From Bacteroidia bacterium (GTDB taxonomy: Bacteria > Bacteroidota > Bacteroidia > Chitinophagales > Saprospiraceae), in NCBI GenBank assembly GCA_030426765.1, contig JAUHXV010000001.1:1-64000 (forward strand): a stretch of 64,000 nucleotides of DNA. The letters run 5' to 3'. Positions 27,001 to 34,237 of the stretch are shown one piece after another (the first letter of the stretch is position 1; every line of letters starts with the position of its first letter). A model generated the notes under the pieces. That model was not told the DNA's origin and made no database searches. It saw nothing but the letters and a program-made list of their open reading frames with translations. A program made the position numbers and the translations under genes.

Positions 27001-27434
27001 ATATATTATGTGAGCTGATGGTGACGAAGCTTGGTCAGTCCGGGTTGGGATCTTTGCCGGCGGCGATTAGTTGCGCTGTGGATGGGGATACGATTTTTCT
27101 TGCGCCGGTTTTATCAGGAGATACGATTGATGTTGGGGCGTTTCCATTGCTGATCAGCAAGGATATCACCCTTCTGGCTCAGGCACCGGATATATATATT
27201 ACCAGTTCAGGGTCAAGGGTTTTTGAGATTGGTGTTGGAACGGATGTGGAGATGGTTGGCCTGAGGCTTATTGCCGGGATGGCGGAGTCGGGCGCGGCGA
27301 TCAACAATCCGGGTGTGCTCAGGCTGGAGGATGTGGTGATTGATAAAAATCCGGGTGTTTCGGGGGCGTCGTTGGTTCAGAACATAAGTGGTGGTGAGTT
27401 GTTTATCGAGGGTGATTGTCTGATTCAACAATAA
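24039..27434 (+). CDS. Secreted reprolysin-like metalloprotease with fibronectin-like, P-domain and beta-helix regions
   Basis: A 1131-residue secreted protein: signal peptide (LSFWMLSSILFLFQASLSGQ), an N-terminal propeptide-like region, then an M12B-like metzincin domain with HEMGHQLGGSH (His338, Glu339, His342, His348), the complete HExxHxxGxxH zinc site. Beta-sandwich repeats follow (about 420-860), then a proprotein-convertase P domain (about 865-980, LTGTHSWMDDLKFTLISPDG to GSLNTWGIKVCG). The last 130 residues look like the start of a parallel beta-helix (SLPAAISCAVDGDTIFLAP). No type IX sorting tail is present, although this kind of protein usually has one. The stop at 27434 may be premature. 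Confidence 0.88.
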   Translation: MRTLSFWMLSSILFLFQASLSGQDWSPVEPENISLIGRRDITPETFQTYQVDDAALKSLLWSAPHEYLTNPAQSNTIIRVGLADGTIDLFRIVQYDMMEASLAAHYPGIKTFKGISISNPYRRITADWTRRGFRAVISDLEGKTYIDHFQRNDMSNRIVYYANEYSRSTDWSCGVMEEGFNDEDLTEGRQVGDCIFRSYRLAVATTGEYSNFFDAFSSAQSDLVHSEVVTAVNRVNDVYEADFTVRLILIANNDDVYYYDPAGDPYTNNNGGAMLSENQETLDAEIGSSNYDLGHVFSTGGGGVAYLGAICNDAVKAWGVTGSPNPVGDPYIIDYVAHEMGHQLGGSHTFNGTAGNCGGTNRSPSSAYEPGSGSTIMAYAGICGSQNIQPHSDDYMHARSLFQITTKIASTSCYSTISFTNEPPVAANVPNFTIPISTPFVLTADATDVDDDPLTYCWEQYDLEATSTEPPSSTDTDGPMFRTFSPVSIPQRYFPRLEDLTQNITPTWEVLPSVSRSMVFKMTVRDYHSIAGCTDEDNVTVTTNSIAGPFVVTSQNSATTWLEGSDQTITWNVANTTASPINCSQVDIFLSLDGGMTYPVTLATGETNDGSATIIVPAGTTTTGRIMVKASGNVFFDINNTDITIEPGLPNYTLTLNPSSVSVCNEDGIAETSVEVGQFMGYSDPVTLTMLNVPPGATAVFDPPVVTPGNTSALTVSGMIGLIGVYTPVVKASSTTGIKEETFTIQLFEPPTMAPDLMSPANNSTDAYITPLLEWESLPGVPEYEYQIAFDEDFSIIAQSGVVFSNTFQVTTPLAVDQQYYWRVQGNNTCEEDLWSSTYTFTTIGCFLLMSEDVPVVIPVGGDPVVSSTLNAFAQMDIEDVDVVNLTGTHSWMDDLKFTLISPDGTEQLIWDQPCVDHDDFDINFDDEAPNGNWPCPPTNGGTYQPDGSLSVFDGGPADGLWKLEIEDVFIGEDGGSLNTWGIKVCGDILCELMVTKLGQSGLGSLPAAISCAVDGDTIFLAPVLSGDTIDVGAFPLLISKDITLLAQAPDIYITSSGSRVFEIGVGTDVEMVGLRLIAGMAESGAAINNPGVLRLEDVVIDKNPGVSGASLVQNISGGELFIEGDCLIQQ

Positions 27435-27458
27435 ACGAGGTAAAACGCAATAAACTTC

Positions 27459-27466
27459 TATATTTG
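27459..27466 (+). promoter_or_regulatory. -7 promoter box for tRNA-Cys
   Basis: TATATTTG matches TAnnTTTG and ends 33 bases before the mature tRNA 5' end, the usual place for a tRNA promoter. It lies just after the reprolysin stop. Confidence 0.5.
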
Positions 27467-27499
27467 CCCTTCGCAAGGCGGAGTGCCTTGTGAGGAGAG

Positions 27500-27570
27500 G
27501 GTCGGGTGGCCGAGTGGCTAGGCTCAGCTCTGCAAAAGCTGCTACAGCGGTTCGAATCCGCTTCCGACCT
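27500..27570 (+). tRNA. tRNA-Cys (GCA)
   Basis: A 71-nt cloverleaf folds by eye: acceptor GGTCGGG with TCCGACC (one G-U), D stem GCC/GGC, anticodon stem CAGCT/AGCTG with loop CTGCAAA giving anticodon GCA, a 4-base variable loop, and T stem AGCGG/CCGCT around TTCGAAT. The discriminator base is U73, an identity element for cysteinyl-tRNA synthetase. CCA is not encoded (CTCAA follows). It marks the left border of the accessory region. Confidence 0.95.
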
Positions 27571-27582
27571 CAACTTTTCTCA

Positions 27583-27616
27583 AAGCTTTGCCACTTTTGT
27601 GGCAAGGCTTTTTTGT
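27583..27616 (+). terminator. Intrinsic terminator of tRNA-Cys
   Basis: AAGC-TTTGCCAC pairs with GTGGCAA-GGCTT around a TTTT loop, followed by a T-rich run (TTTTTTGTTTTA). It begins 13 bases after the tRNA. Confidence 0.8.
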
Positions 27617-27672
27617 TTTAGTCTTGAGCATAGCTTGCTAAAGCGAAGAGGCTAAAACAAAAAAGTAGCGCG

Positions 27673-27851
27673 GAGCGCTGAGCTTTGAGAAAAGTTGATT
27701 GGCTCCCCACTTCCGGATCGGCGAGTGCAGCGAGCCAATCCGTCAATTTCCATTGTTCTGAAGAAATGATAAACACGCTCATGGGTTAAGACAAAAAAGC
27801 AAGAGCGCTGAGCTTTGAGAAAAGTTGATTGGCTCCCCACTTCCGGATCGG
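27673..27851. repeat. Two copies of a 49-bp direct repeat downstream of tRNA-Cys
   Basis: The 49-base unit (containing GAGCTTTGAGAAAAGTTGAT and GGCTCCCCACTTCCGGATCG) occurs at 27673-27721 and again at 27803-27851, 130 bp apart. The part CTTTGAGAAAAGTTG is also the reverse complement of the sequence just after the tRNA (27571-27586), so three related segments are present, one inverted. The 27720-27800 interval between the copies shows no gene. Confidence 0.9.
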
Positions 27852-27853
27852 GG

Positions 27854-28080
27854 AACTCCCTCGCGCTTTGCGCGATCCTTCTTGCTTGTCCGGAAGGCTT
27901 AGTCCTTTGGAGGAAGAGGGATGTTGTAAGGAGTATGTTTTATCTGCGTCAGGGAAACTCCCTCGGCCGTAGGCCGATCCCACTTGTTTGTCCAGAAGGC
28001 GTAGTCCTTTGGAGGAGGAGGGATGTTATGCGGTATATGTTTTATCTGGGTCAGGGAACTCCCTCGCCCGCCAGAAAAGC
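27854..28080. repeat. Dispersed two-hairpin repeat, copies A, B and a truncated C
   Basis: Copies begin with CTCCCTC at 27856 and 27958, a third fragment at 28060. Each full copy has hairpin 1 (A: TCGCGC-TTT-GCGCGA; B: TCGGCC-GTA-GGCCGA) and then a larger hairpin 2 built on ATCC-TCTT ... AAGAGGGAT around AAGGCnTAGTCCTT. A and B are in tandem, about 102 bp apart, including TATGTTTTATCTG tails. The open frames across them are made of repeat and were not accepted as genes. Confidence 0.85.
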
Positions 28081-28103
28081 ATTTCATTGCAGCACCGATA
28101 CAC

Positions 28104-28217
28104 ATTCCCGATCGGGAATAAAAAGGGGTGTTTTATTTATATAGCCTGCCTTGTTCCCGATCGGGAACTTTGGCATGATAATAGAGGTTATATTAGAAAA
28201 TATTCCTGATCGGGAAC
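28104..28217 (+). promoter_or_regulatory. Three palindromic operators upstream of hipBA module 1
   Basis: ATTCCCGATCGGGAAT (28104-28119), GTTCCCGATCGGGAAC (28153-28168) and ATTCCTGATCGGGAAC (28202-28217) are spaced exactly 49 bp centre to centre. The third ends 6 bases before the HipB start. GAACTTTG at 28165-28172, one base off the -7 consensus, overlaps the second, so binding there should block transcription. They are most likely the sites bound by the HipB-like repressor to autoregulate the operon. Confidence 0.85.
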
Positions 28218-28223
28218 TTAACT

Positions 28224-28466
28224 ATGAAAGATAAACATACCTCAAAGTCTATCGGCCAGCTAGTCCGGAAGACAAGAAAAGCACTAGGGGCTACTCAGAA
28301 GGACTTGGCACTCACTTCAGGATCCGGCCTGCGGTTTATTATAGATCTGGAGCAAGGCAAACCCACATGCCAATTGGAAAAAGTCATCACGGTCCTAAAC
28401 ACCTTAGGTATACGCATGACGCTAACTCCACCGGACACCGTCATTAGCCAAAATCGGAACGCATGA
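28224..28466 (+). CDS. hipB: HipB-like antitoxin / Xre-family repressor (module 1)
   Basis: An 80-residue helix-turn-helix protein: IGQLVRKTRKALGATQKDLALTSGSGLRFIIDLEQGK (residues 10-46) is an Xre-type DNA-binding domain, followed by LEKVITVLNTLGIRMTL, the usual HipB tail. HipB proteins dimerise, bind palindromes in their own promoter and neutralise HipA. Three regularly spaced palindromes lie directly upstream. Its stop overlaps the HipA start by 4 bases (ATGA, 28463-28466), the standard coupled arrangement. Confidence 0.92.
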   Translation: MKDKHTSKSIGQLVRKTRKALGATQKDLALTSGSGLRFIIDLEQGKPTCQLEKVITVLNTLGIRMTLTPPDTVISQNRNA

Positions 28467-29698
28467 GACGGCTCCTTCATGTATTTCTGTATGATCGATT
28501 CGTTGGTCTGTATGCGCAAACCGAAGACGGATTGACGGAGTTTACCTATGATCCCAAATACCTGAAAGAGGCTGATGCTCTGCCGCTGTCCCAGTCACTG
28601 CCGCTGCGCTCGCAAACCTACACCCATCACGAGTGCAGGGGATTTTTCGCGGGCATCCTACCGGAGGGTGAGAATAGAAAGATCATTGCCAGAAACCTCG
28701 GAGTGAGTGCCGGCAATGATTTTTCACTACTGGATCAGGTAGGAGGAGAATGTGCAGGCGCGGTCACGTTTATGAAGCCGGGAAGTAAGCCGACTCCATT
28801 AGAGTCACAGTACAGAAAATTATCGGACAAGGAGCTTATCGGCATAATTAACGATCTGCCAATGCGCCCGCTTCTCGCCGGTCGAGAAGGAATTCGACTG
28901 TCACTGGCAGGCGCTCAGGACAAACTGGCGGTATACCTAAAGGGAGAGGATATCTATTTACCGATGGGTAATGCACCAAGTACACACATACTCAAACCCG
29001 CCATAGAGCGGTACGCAGGAATCGTTGAAAACGAAGCCTACTGTATGAAGCTGGCGAAAGCTATTGGGCTTAATGTGGCTGAAGTAGAAATCAGAACAGC
29101 CGGAAATAAAAAATTTCTCCTGGTCGAACGATATGACAGGATAATAACTGAGGACGCTTCCATGCCACTGAAAAGAATTCATCAGGAAGATTTTTGTCAG
29201 GCACTTGGCATCGCCCCGGAACGAAAGTATCAACTCGAAGGAGGTGTATCTATCAAACAATGCTTTGATCTGCTAAGAGCCGTTTCTACAACACCTCTAC
29301 CAGATCTAAGAGCGATGCTGGATGCCGTCATTTTCAACTTTCTGATCTGCAACCATGATGCGCATGGAAAAAACTTTTCTTTACTGTACCCCAAAGGAGA
29401 TGAAGGATTTGATGTGCGACTATCCCCCCTTTATGATCTGATCTGCACTTCCACATACCCCGATCTGGACAAAAACATGGCCATGAGTATCGGAGGCAAG
29501 TTTAAATCTGAAAAAGTTGACCTGTCCCATTTTGAGGCCATGGCTGATGAAACAGGATTAGGAAGAGCACTTGTCAAAGCGCGTGTAAAAGAAGTGGCAA
29601 AAGAGGTGTTTGATAAAAATAGCGGTGACCAAGCTACTGTCCAGAAAATTAGGGATTTGGTAAGCAAAAATGCAAAGAAAGTTCTTGCTATGGATTAA
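28463..29698 (+). CDS. hipA: HipA-like serine/threonine kinase toxin (module 1)
   Basis: A 411-residue full-length HipA-family kinase. It has the N-terminal subdomain (to about residue 110), the P-loop-like SLAGAQDK (Ser147 to Lys154, where Ser147 corresponds to the autophosphorylation region), the catalytic NHDAHGKNFS (Asp299, Asn304) and the metal-binding YDL (Asp325). Known HipA toxins phosphorylate aminoacyl-tRNA synthetases such as GltX and halt translation, producing persister cells. The target here is not known. All kinase motifs are intact, so it should be active and is expected to be held by the upstream HipB. Confidence 0.93.
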   Translation: MRRLLHVFLYDRFVGLYAQTEDGLTEFTYDPKYLKEADALPLSQSLPLRSQTYTHHECRGFFAGILPEGENRKIIARNLGVSAGNDFSLLDQVGGECAGAVTFMKPGSKPTPLESQYRKLSDKELIGIINDLPMRPLLAGREGIRLSLAGAQDKLAVYLKGEDIYLPMGNAPSTHILKPAIERYAGIVENEAYCMKLAKAIGLNVAEVEIRTAGNKKFLLVERYDRIITEDASMPLKRIHQEDFCQALGIAPERKYQLEGGVSIKQCFDLLRAVSTTPLPDLRAMLDAVIFNFLICNHDAHGKNFSLLYPKGDEGFDVRLSPLYDLICTSTYPDLDKNMAMSIGGKFKSEKVDLSHFEAMADETGLGRALVKARVKEVAKEVFDKNSGDQATVQKIRDLVSKNAKKVLAMD

Positions 29699-29760
29699 GA
29701 ACTGAACGCACTCAAAACGCCCAGTATCAGGCAATACAATGGCATTTTATTGCAAATAAA

Positions 29761-29818
29761 TGGATAATATATTGTCTAAACAGACAAAATCATCTATATT
29801 TGGATAATATATTATCCA
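29761..29818 (+). promoter_or_regulatory. Promoter and two operators of hipBA module 2
   Basis: TATATTTG (29795-29802) is an exact -7 box, with TTG at 29772-29774 placed 20 bases before it as a -33 element. TGGATAATATATTATCCA (29801-29818) is a perfect 18-bp palindrome overlapping the -7 box, and TGGATAATATATTGTCTA (29761-29778), two mismatches from it, overlaps the -33 box. The GGATA/TATCC halves resemble those bound by E. coli HipB. This is a textbook autoregulated promoter with a short leader before the ATG at 29822. Confidence 0.85.
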
Positions 29819-29821
29819 GTA

Positions 29822-30103
29822 ATGGGAAAGTACAGCGCACACAAAATACCCTCAGATATCCTGGCATCAACAGCTCAGCACGTTGCCACTTTGCGGAAAC
29901 AACAGCGCTGGACACAACAGGACTTAGCGATCAAATCAGGTGTTTCTTTTGGCAGCATCAAGCGGTTTGAGCGATCAGGCCAGATTTCCTTTGAGTCTCT
30001 CCTCAAAGTAGCAGAGGCCCTCAACCGACTCACAGATTTTGAAACCATCCTGCTACCAAAGGATGATATACGAATCAATAAACTGTTTAATGACCGGAAG
30101 TGA
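29822..30103 (+). CDS. hipB: HipB-like antitoxin / Xre-family repressor (module 2)
   Basis: A 93-residue Xre-type helix-turn-helix protein, unlike the module 1 repressor in sequence. HVATLRKQQRWTQQDLAIKSGVSFGSIKRFERSGQISFESLLKVAEAL covers residues 20-67. The stop overlaps the following ATG by one base (TGATG at 30101-30105). It presumably binds the palindromes in the promoter just upstream. Module 1 operators (TTCCCGATCGGGAA) and these sites are unrelated, so the two modules should not cross-regulate. Confidence 0.9.
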   Translation: MGKYSAHKIPSDILASTAQHVATLRKQQRWTQQDLAIKSGVSFGSIKRFERSGQISFESLLKVAEALNRLTDFETILLPKDDIRINKLFNDRK

Positions 30104-31329
30104 TGAAAACAGAACAAATCACCGTTTATATACAGTTTTCAAAAGAGGAAGTGCTGGTCGGAAAAATGATTTTGGACAATAAGCAGGTTCACTTCAAATA
30201 CGATGAGAACTTTATACGATTAGGGCTGGATCTCTCACCAATCAAACTGAAGCTGGACACCAGCATTCAGACGGCTCACCCCAATCCATTTGATGGACTC
30301 TTCGGCGTGTTTGATGATTCACTACCTGATGGTTGGGGAAAGCTCTTGCTCAACCGAGCATTAGAGGCTCAGGGGCTATCGTTAAATCAAATTAATATAT
30401 TGGATCAATTAGCCCATATCGGTGATACAGGTAAAGGTGCGCTCAATTACTATCCTGCGATCAAGAAGGATAAAATCCAAAAAAAAGAAATTGATCTCGA
30501 TCGACTAAAAACGGCAATGGATGAAGTGTACTTTGGTACGAGTAAGGAGGTCATAGCAGAACTCATGCTATTAGGAGGATCTTCCGGAGGTGCTCGACCC
30601 AAAGCCAACGTGGGCTACAACCCCAAAACAAATGAATTGATGCACGGATACAATACACTGCCCGATGGTTTTGAACATTGGATCATTAAGTTCCCGAGCG
30701 AGACAGACCCGGCAGATATCGCCAACATCGAATACGCATATTACAAAATGGCGCAGCTGGCCCATATACCTATGAGCGAATGCACACTATTGGAAAGCAC
30801 TAAAGGCTTAAACGTTTTTGCCACAAAGCGATTTGATCGCATCGGAAATGACAGAATCCATATGCATTCGATGGCCGGTCTCACCCATGATAATTTTCGA
30901 CTCAGTAATATTGACTACGGACACATCATCGATGTCGCGTATCGTCTTGAAAGAACAGCTACTGCGCGAGAAGCTGTATTGCGGTTGGCAGCTTTTAATA
31001 TCTATAGCCACAATCTGGATGATCACTCCAAAAACTTCTCCTGGCTGATGGATGCAACCGGGAAATGGACTTTAGCACCTGCATATGATTTGACGTTCTC
31101 TTCAAATCCATATAAAGTACATAGCACAAGTGTGAGTGGTGTGGGAGCGAACCCGGGACGAAAACAGATCATTGAACTGGCAAATGAATTTAGCATCAAA
31201 AAGCCGGAGGAGATCATCCACCAGATGCAAAGCGCAATTGGCCAATGGCCAGTGATTGCTAAATCATGTGGTGTAAGTAAAAGCTCAACCGAAAGAATTC
31301 AGTCTGTGCTTGTACAGCTTAAAGACTGA
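30103..31329 (+). CDS. hipA: HipA-like serine/threonine kinase toxin (module 2)
   Basis: A 408-residue HipA-family kinase of a different subtype. The glycine-rich loop is GGSSGGARPK (158-167), catalytic NLDDHSKN (Asp306, Asn311) and metal-binding YDL (Asp329). A GTG start three bases upstream is possible; ATG at 30103 is preferred for the one-base coupling with HipB. Target unknown. The GGSSGGARPK loop is typical of the second large HipA branch, so modules 1 and 2 probably arrived separately and hit different targets. Confidence 0.92.
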   Translation: MKTEQITVYIQFSKEEVLVGKMILDNKQVHFKYDENFIRLGLDLSPIKLKLDTSIQTAHPNPFDGLFGVFDDSLPDGWGKLLLNRALEAQGLSLNQINILDQLAHIGDTGKGALNYYPAIKKDKIQKKEIDLDRLKTAMDEVYFGTSKEVIAELMLLGGSSGGARPKANVGYNPKTNELMHGYNTLPDGFEHWIIKFPSETDPADIANIEYAYYKMAQLAHIPMSECTLLESTKGLNVFATKRFDRIGNDRIHMHSMAGLTHDNFRLSNIDYGHIIDVAYRLERTATAREAVLRLAAFNIYSHNLDDHSKNFSWLMDATGKWTLAPAYDLTFSSNPYKVHSTSVSGVGANPGRKQIIELANEFSIKKPEEIIHQMQSAIGQWPVIAKSCGVSKSSTERIQSVLVQLKD

Positions 31330-31596
31330 ATCGGCTAGGTGACCGGACAATTAACTAGTGTGGAATCCTGGTGCTATGTGCATGCAATAAAAAAATTTTT
31401 CAGTCGAAAAACAAAGTACATAGCTACGTTTATCAACTAAGGATTCTACATAAAACAGTCAAGATGAGATGTACCAATCCTGAGTTGCTTCCATCAAAAA
31501 ATCATTTTGAAAAAGCTACTCACTGAGTATCCTGCTTATCTCAGGGGACTTGATTTAGATAGCATTTATTGAGTCCATTAAACCTCTTAGAAATAT

Positions 31597-31641
31597 GTTA
31601 ATTCTAGCCTAGCGTGTATTGTTAAAATTAGCCTACCGTGC
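31597..31641. repeat. Direct repeat of a 24-bp unit in a gene-free stretch
   Basis: The 425-bp gap 31330-31754 between module 2 and the next, convergent gene contains no ORF of note. Its one visible structure is a tandem pair, GTTAA..TAGCCTA.CGTG at 31597 and again at 31621, 24 bp apart. At 31727-31750, just beyond the end of the minus-strand gene, a run of eight T follows a weak AACC/GGTT hairpin and may end that gene. Confidence 0.5.
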
Positions 31642-31754
31642 GAAACTCACATAAAGCACTAAACAGCAATGAATTACAAAATGAACCCAATTCGATAATG
31701 AATACTGAAAAGTAACAGGATACCCAAAAAAAAGACCCCTTATAACCAAACGGG

Positions 31755-33596
31755 TTAGTCTGGTCCCTCAGAATTTTCATCCACAAGCATAACCTCGTAT
31801 CGAGCCAAACGCAGGATGGACAGGATGATCAAATAGCCATAATATGGGTTGTAGTGATAGGCTCGGAAAAATCCATGGCCTATATTGTTTCGAAGATTTA
31901 AACCAAAGCCTGTGTAGACATATCGAAAGAAAAGCAGATCGGTAGGATCTATGCATGCTTTCAACTTAGACAAATGCAAGAGTTCTTCTAAGGTCTTCTC
32001 CTGCATAGCATTTTTCTTATTGATTTTAATGGTATTGGCATCTATGGCCCAGGCCAGGTCGCGAAGCATCCCCTCCAGTTTCAGCACCAGTGAATCAATC
32101 GAGGGTATCAACGAGGCCTGATAATCTTTATCTCCAAAGGCCTTCTCCATTTCATGGAAGAAAATCTGAATAGGCGGACGTAACAACTCAAGCCAGTTGT
32201 ATTCATGTATATCACCACTACTATCGGTGTCAGAAAGCTGCACCCCAATCCATGATTCACTAAGTACCTCCATAAGGCTATCAGCGGTCAGGATGCCAGC
32301 CTCAATTCCTTTAAAGAATAGCAAGTCAAGAAGTGGAAACAACACAACATCATTATGCCATCGATAAGCCGTACTCAATTTTGCCTGGCGTTCTTCTTCG
32401 TCTGTTTGAGCGGGTGCTTTGATATTTTTGTTGAGATCAAACTCTGAAATATTAAAAAGGCCTATCGGATCATTAGGCATGAACACATTCCCTACATGGC
32501 TATATATATGAAACAGCAACTCTTCATCAGGCAGTACGATCTGATGCTTTAGATACTCAAAGCACCTTTCCGCACCTGCATCCAGCATAACCTTAACTTG
32601 CTGATTGAGTTTTTCCTCCATTTCCTTTTCCTTGCCTTTAAACAGTTGCACCTTTACTGATGACAACCGGAGATTTTCTTTAAGTCCGGTCAGCCTTGCA
32701 CTGAGCTCCTTGACTTTATCTTTATTGCCCGCGTTCTGATATGCAGTCATGGCTGCTTTTATTTGGGTCAGAGGAATGATTCCGGTCTTGTCATCAGCTT
32801 TGTGCTCTGCGTAATACTCGCCATTTCTCCCCAACATCTCATACCACTTTTTGACATTTGTCTTCCGTTTTCTGGCTAACTTGAGACCAGTCTCTATAAT
32901 CATAGGGGCAGCAAAATAATTATGGTCCTTCCAATATTGAGATACAATTCCTTCAATAATTTCTTCCATACCGTCCAGGTCTGATGGCTTGAACATCTTT
33001 GGGAAATCCAAAAGCGTTTGGATCATCAAGTGCTGAAATGCTGTATCATCAGCTAGTTTTTTAGCCAGAAGGGTGTGGATAAGTTTCTTTATATCTGTTG
33101 CTCTGTAGTTCTTTATACGAACAGAAAGACCCAGTAGATTGCTAAATACATTTATGTAGGTCCACTCGCTTTGTTCCCCTGGAGGCCACACTTCATATAC
33201 ACCACCTTCAATGATGCGGAGATATGCATCTGCCGCGGCCTTTGCATGATCTTCTCTTTTGTATTTGGCATCGCCATTAAACATGACCTGATTGTATCGG
33301 GCGATCAACTTGTCATGTCGTAAGTCTTTTATTCGGTGGTTGAGATATTCATAATACTCCTCATCCCACAGCTCGAAGGAGGGATATTTAATCGTACGAT
33401 CCGCATCATTGAAAGCTCGTGAGAGCACCTCACCTTTTTCATATCTAAAGAGTAAACACTGCTTTTCGCATTCTAGCATCTTTAGTTCTGAATCAGGCAC
33501 CACCGCCTGTTTACTTATTGTGGAATAGATACATACCTCACTAAGGGAGTTAATTGTGTTTTGTATAAAGGCTTGGACATCTTGAATTGAATTCAT
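31755..33596 (-). CDS. Large DUF4209-like protein with C-terminal HEPN-type RNxxxH motif; putative defence protein
   Basis: A 613-residue soluble protein without signal or membrane segment. The N-terminal 300 residues are helical, possibly with repeats; a lysine/glutamate-rich coiled stretch lies near 290-330 (KDKVKELSARLTGLKENLRL). The C-terminus carries LNLRNNIGHGF with Arg569 and His574, an Rx4H pattern like the catalytic motif of HEPN ribonucleases, and the same RNxxxHG block known from DUF4209 proteins. HEPN proteins often act as RNase effectors in phage defence or toxin systems. That fits its place beside two hipBA modules. The family name is recalled and not checked. Confidence 0.65.
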   Translation of the reverse strand: MNSIQDVQAFIQNTINSLSEVCIYSTISKQAVVPDSELKMLECEKQCLLFRYEKGEVLSRAFNDADRTIKYPSFELWDEEYYEYLNHRIKDLRHDKLIARYNQVMFNGDAKYKREDHAKAAADAYLRIIEGGVYEVWPPGEQSEWTYINVFSNLLGLSVRIKNYRATDIKKLIHTLLAKKLADDTAFQHLMIQTLLDFPKMFKPSDLDGMEEIIEGIVSQYWKDHNYFAAPMIIETGLKLARKRKTNVKKWYEMLGRNGEYYAEHKADDKTGIIPLTQIKAAMTAYQNAGNKDKVKELSARLTGLKENLRLSSVKVQLFKGKEKEMEEKLNQQVKVMLDAGAERCFEYLKHQIVLPDEELLFHIYSHVGNVFMPNDPIGLFNISEFDLNKNIKAPAQTDEEERQAKLSTAYRWHNDVVLFPLLDLLFFKGIEAGILTADSLMEVLSESWIGVQLSDTDSSGDIHEYNWLELLRPPIQIFFHEMEKAFGDKDYQASLIPSIDSLVLKLEGMLRDLAWAIDANTIKINKKNAMQEKTLEELLHLSKLKACIDPTDLLFFRYVYTGFGLNLRNNIGHGFFRAYHYNPYYGYLIILSILRLARYEVMLVDENSEGPD

Positions 33597-34237
33597 AGCT
33601 TATGATTGGACAGACACCAAATGATGAAAGACAAACTTTTTAATAATAATAGGTTTAAGACTAGAAAACCTCTCTTGTTTATTGGTCGATAAGTACTCTT
33701 GTTTGGGAAAAATTGATGACCATAAGTAAATGTGTAAAACTAGAAAAGGAAAAAAAGGACAAAACATACCCTATACTCTTATTTAGTGAAAAATGATTGA
33801 AAAAGTGCAGGTCAAGAGTCACTTAACAGATGTAGTCAGGGAATTAACTGCACCGAAAGGAAGTCTTTATGATCACCTGAAGTTATAATATAGATTAATG
33901 ATCGAACTTGGACCAATCTGCATTAACAAGTAAGGTAATAGTGGTTTTTTAGCAGACACCAATTTGGCAGAGGCAAAATAGCTGGCAAAGAAAACAATTG
34001 GCTTGATTGAGAGGTCACCCTATCTAACTATATCTCAGAGAGTGCTGTATGCAAAGTTGCAACTAACTGAGAAGCGAACCTTAGGAATGACGCCTTATTG
34101 CATGCAAATTCACAAAATCTTAAAGCGTTCAAGTTAATTCAATAAGCCAAAAAATAGCCAATAAAGGTTCAAATCACGAAACCTGTTCTCAGATGGATTA
34201 AAACCAAAATAGGCACAAACCACTAAGTGGATAAAGT
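33597..34237. other. Gene-free intergenic region
   Basis: A 641-bp AT-rich stretch between the 613-residue protein (its 5' side) and the lipoprotein gene (its 3' side). No ORF, RNA, -7 box for the minus-strand gene or clear repeat could be recognised by eye. Confidence 0.5.

Noticed and set aside
27815-28144. A coding frame between tRNA-Cys and hipB
   Set aside because: It consists of copies A, B and C of the dispersed hairpin repeat and overlaps the first hipB operator; both strands show similar open frames.
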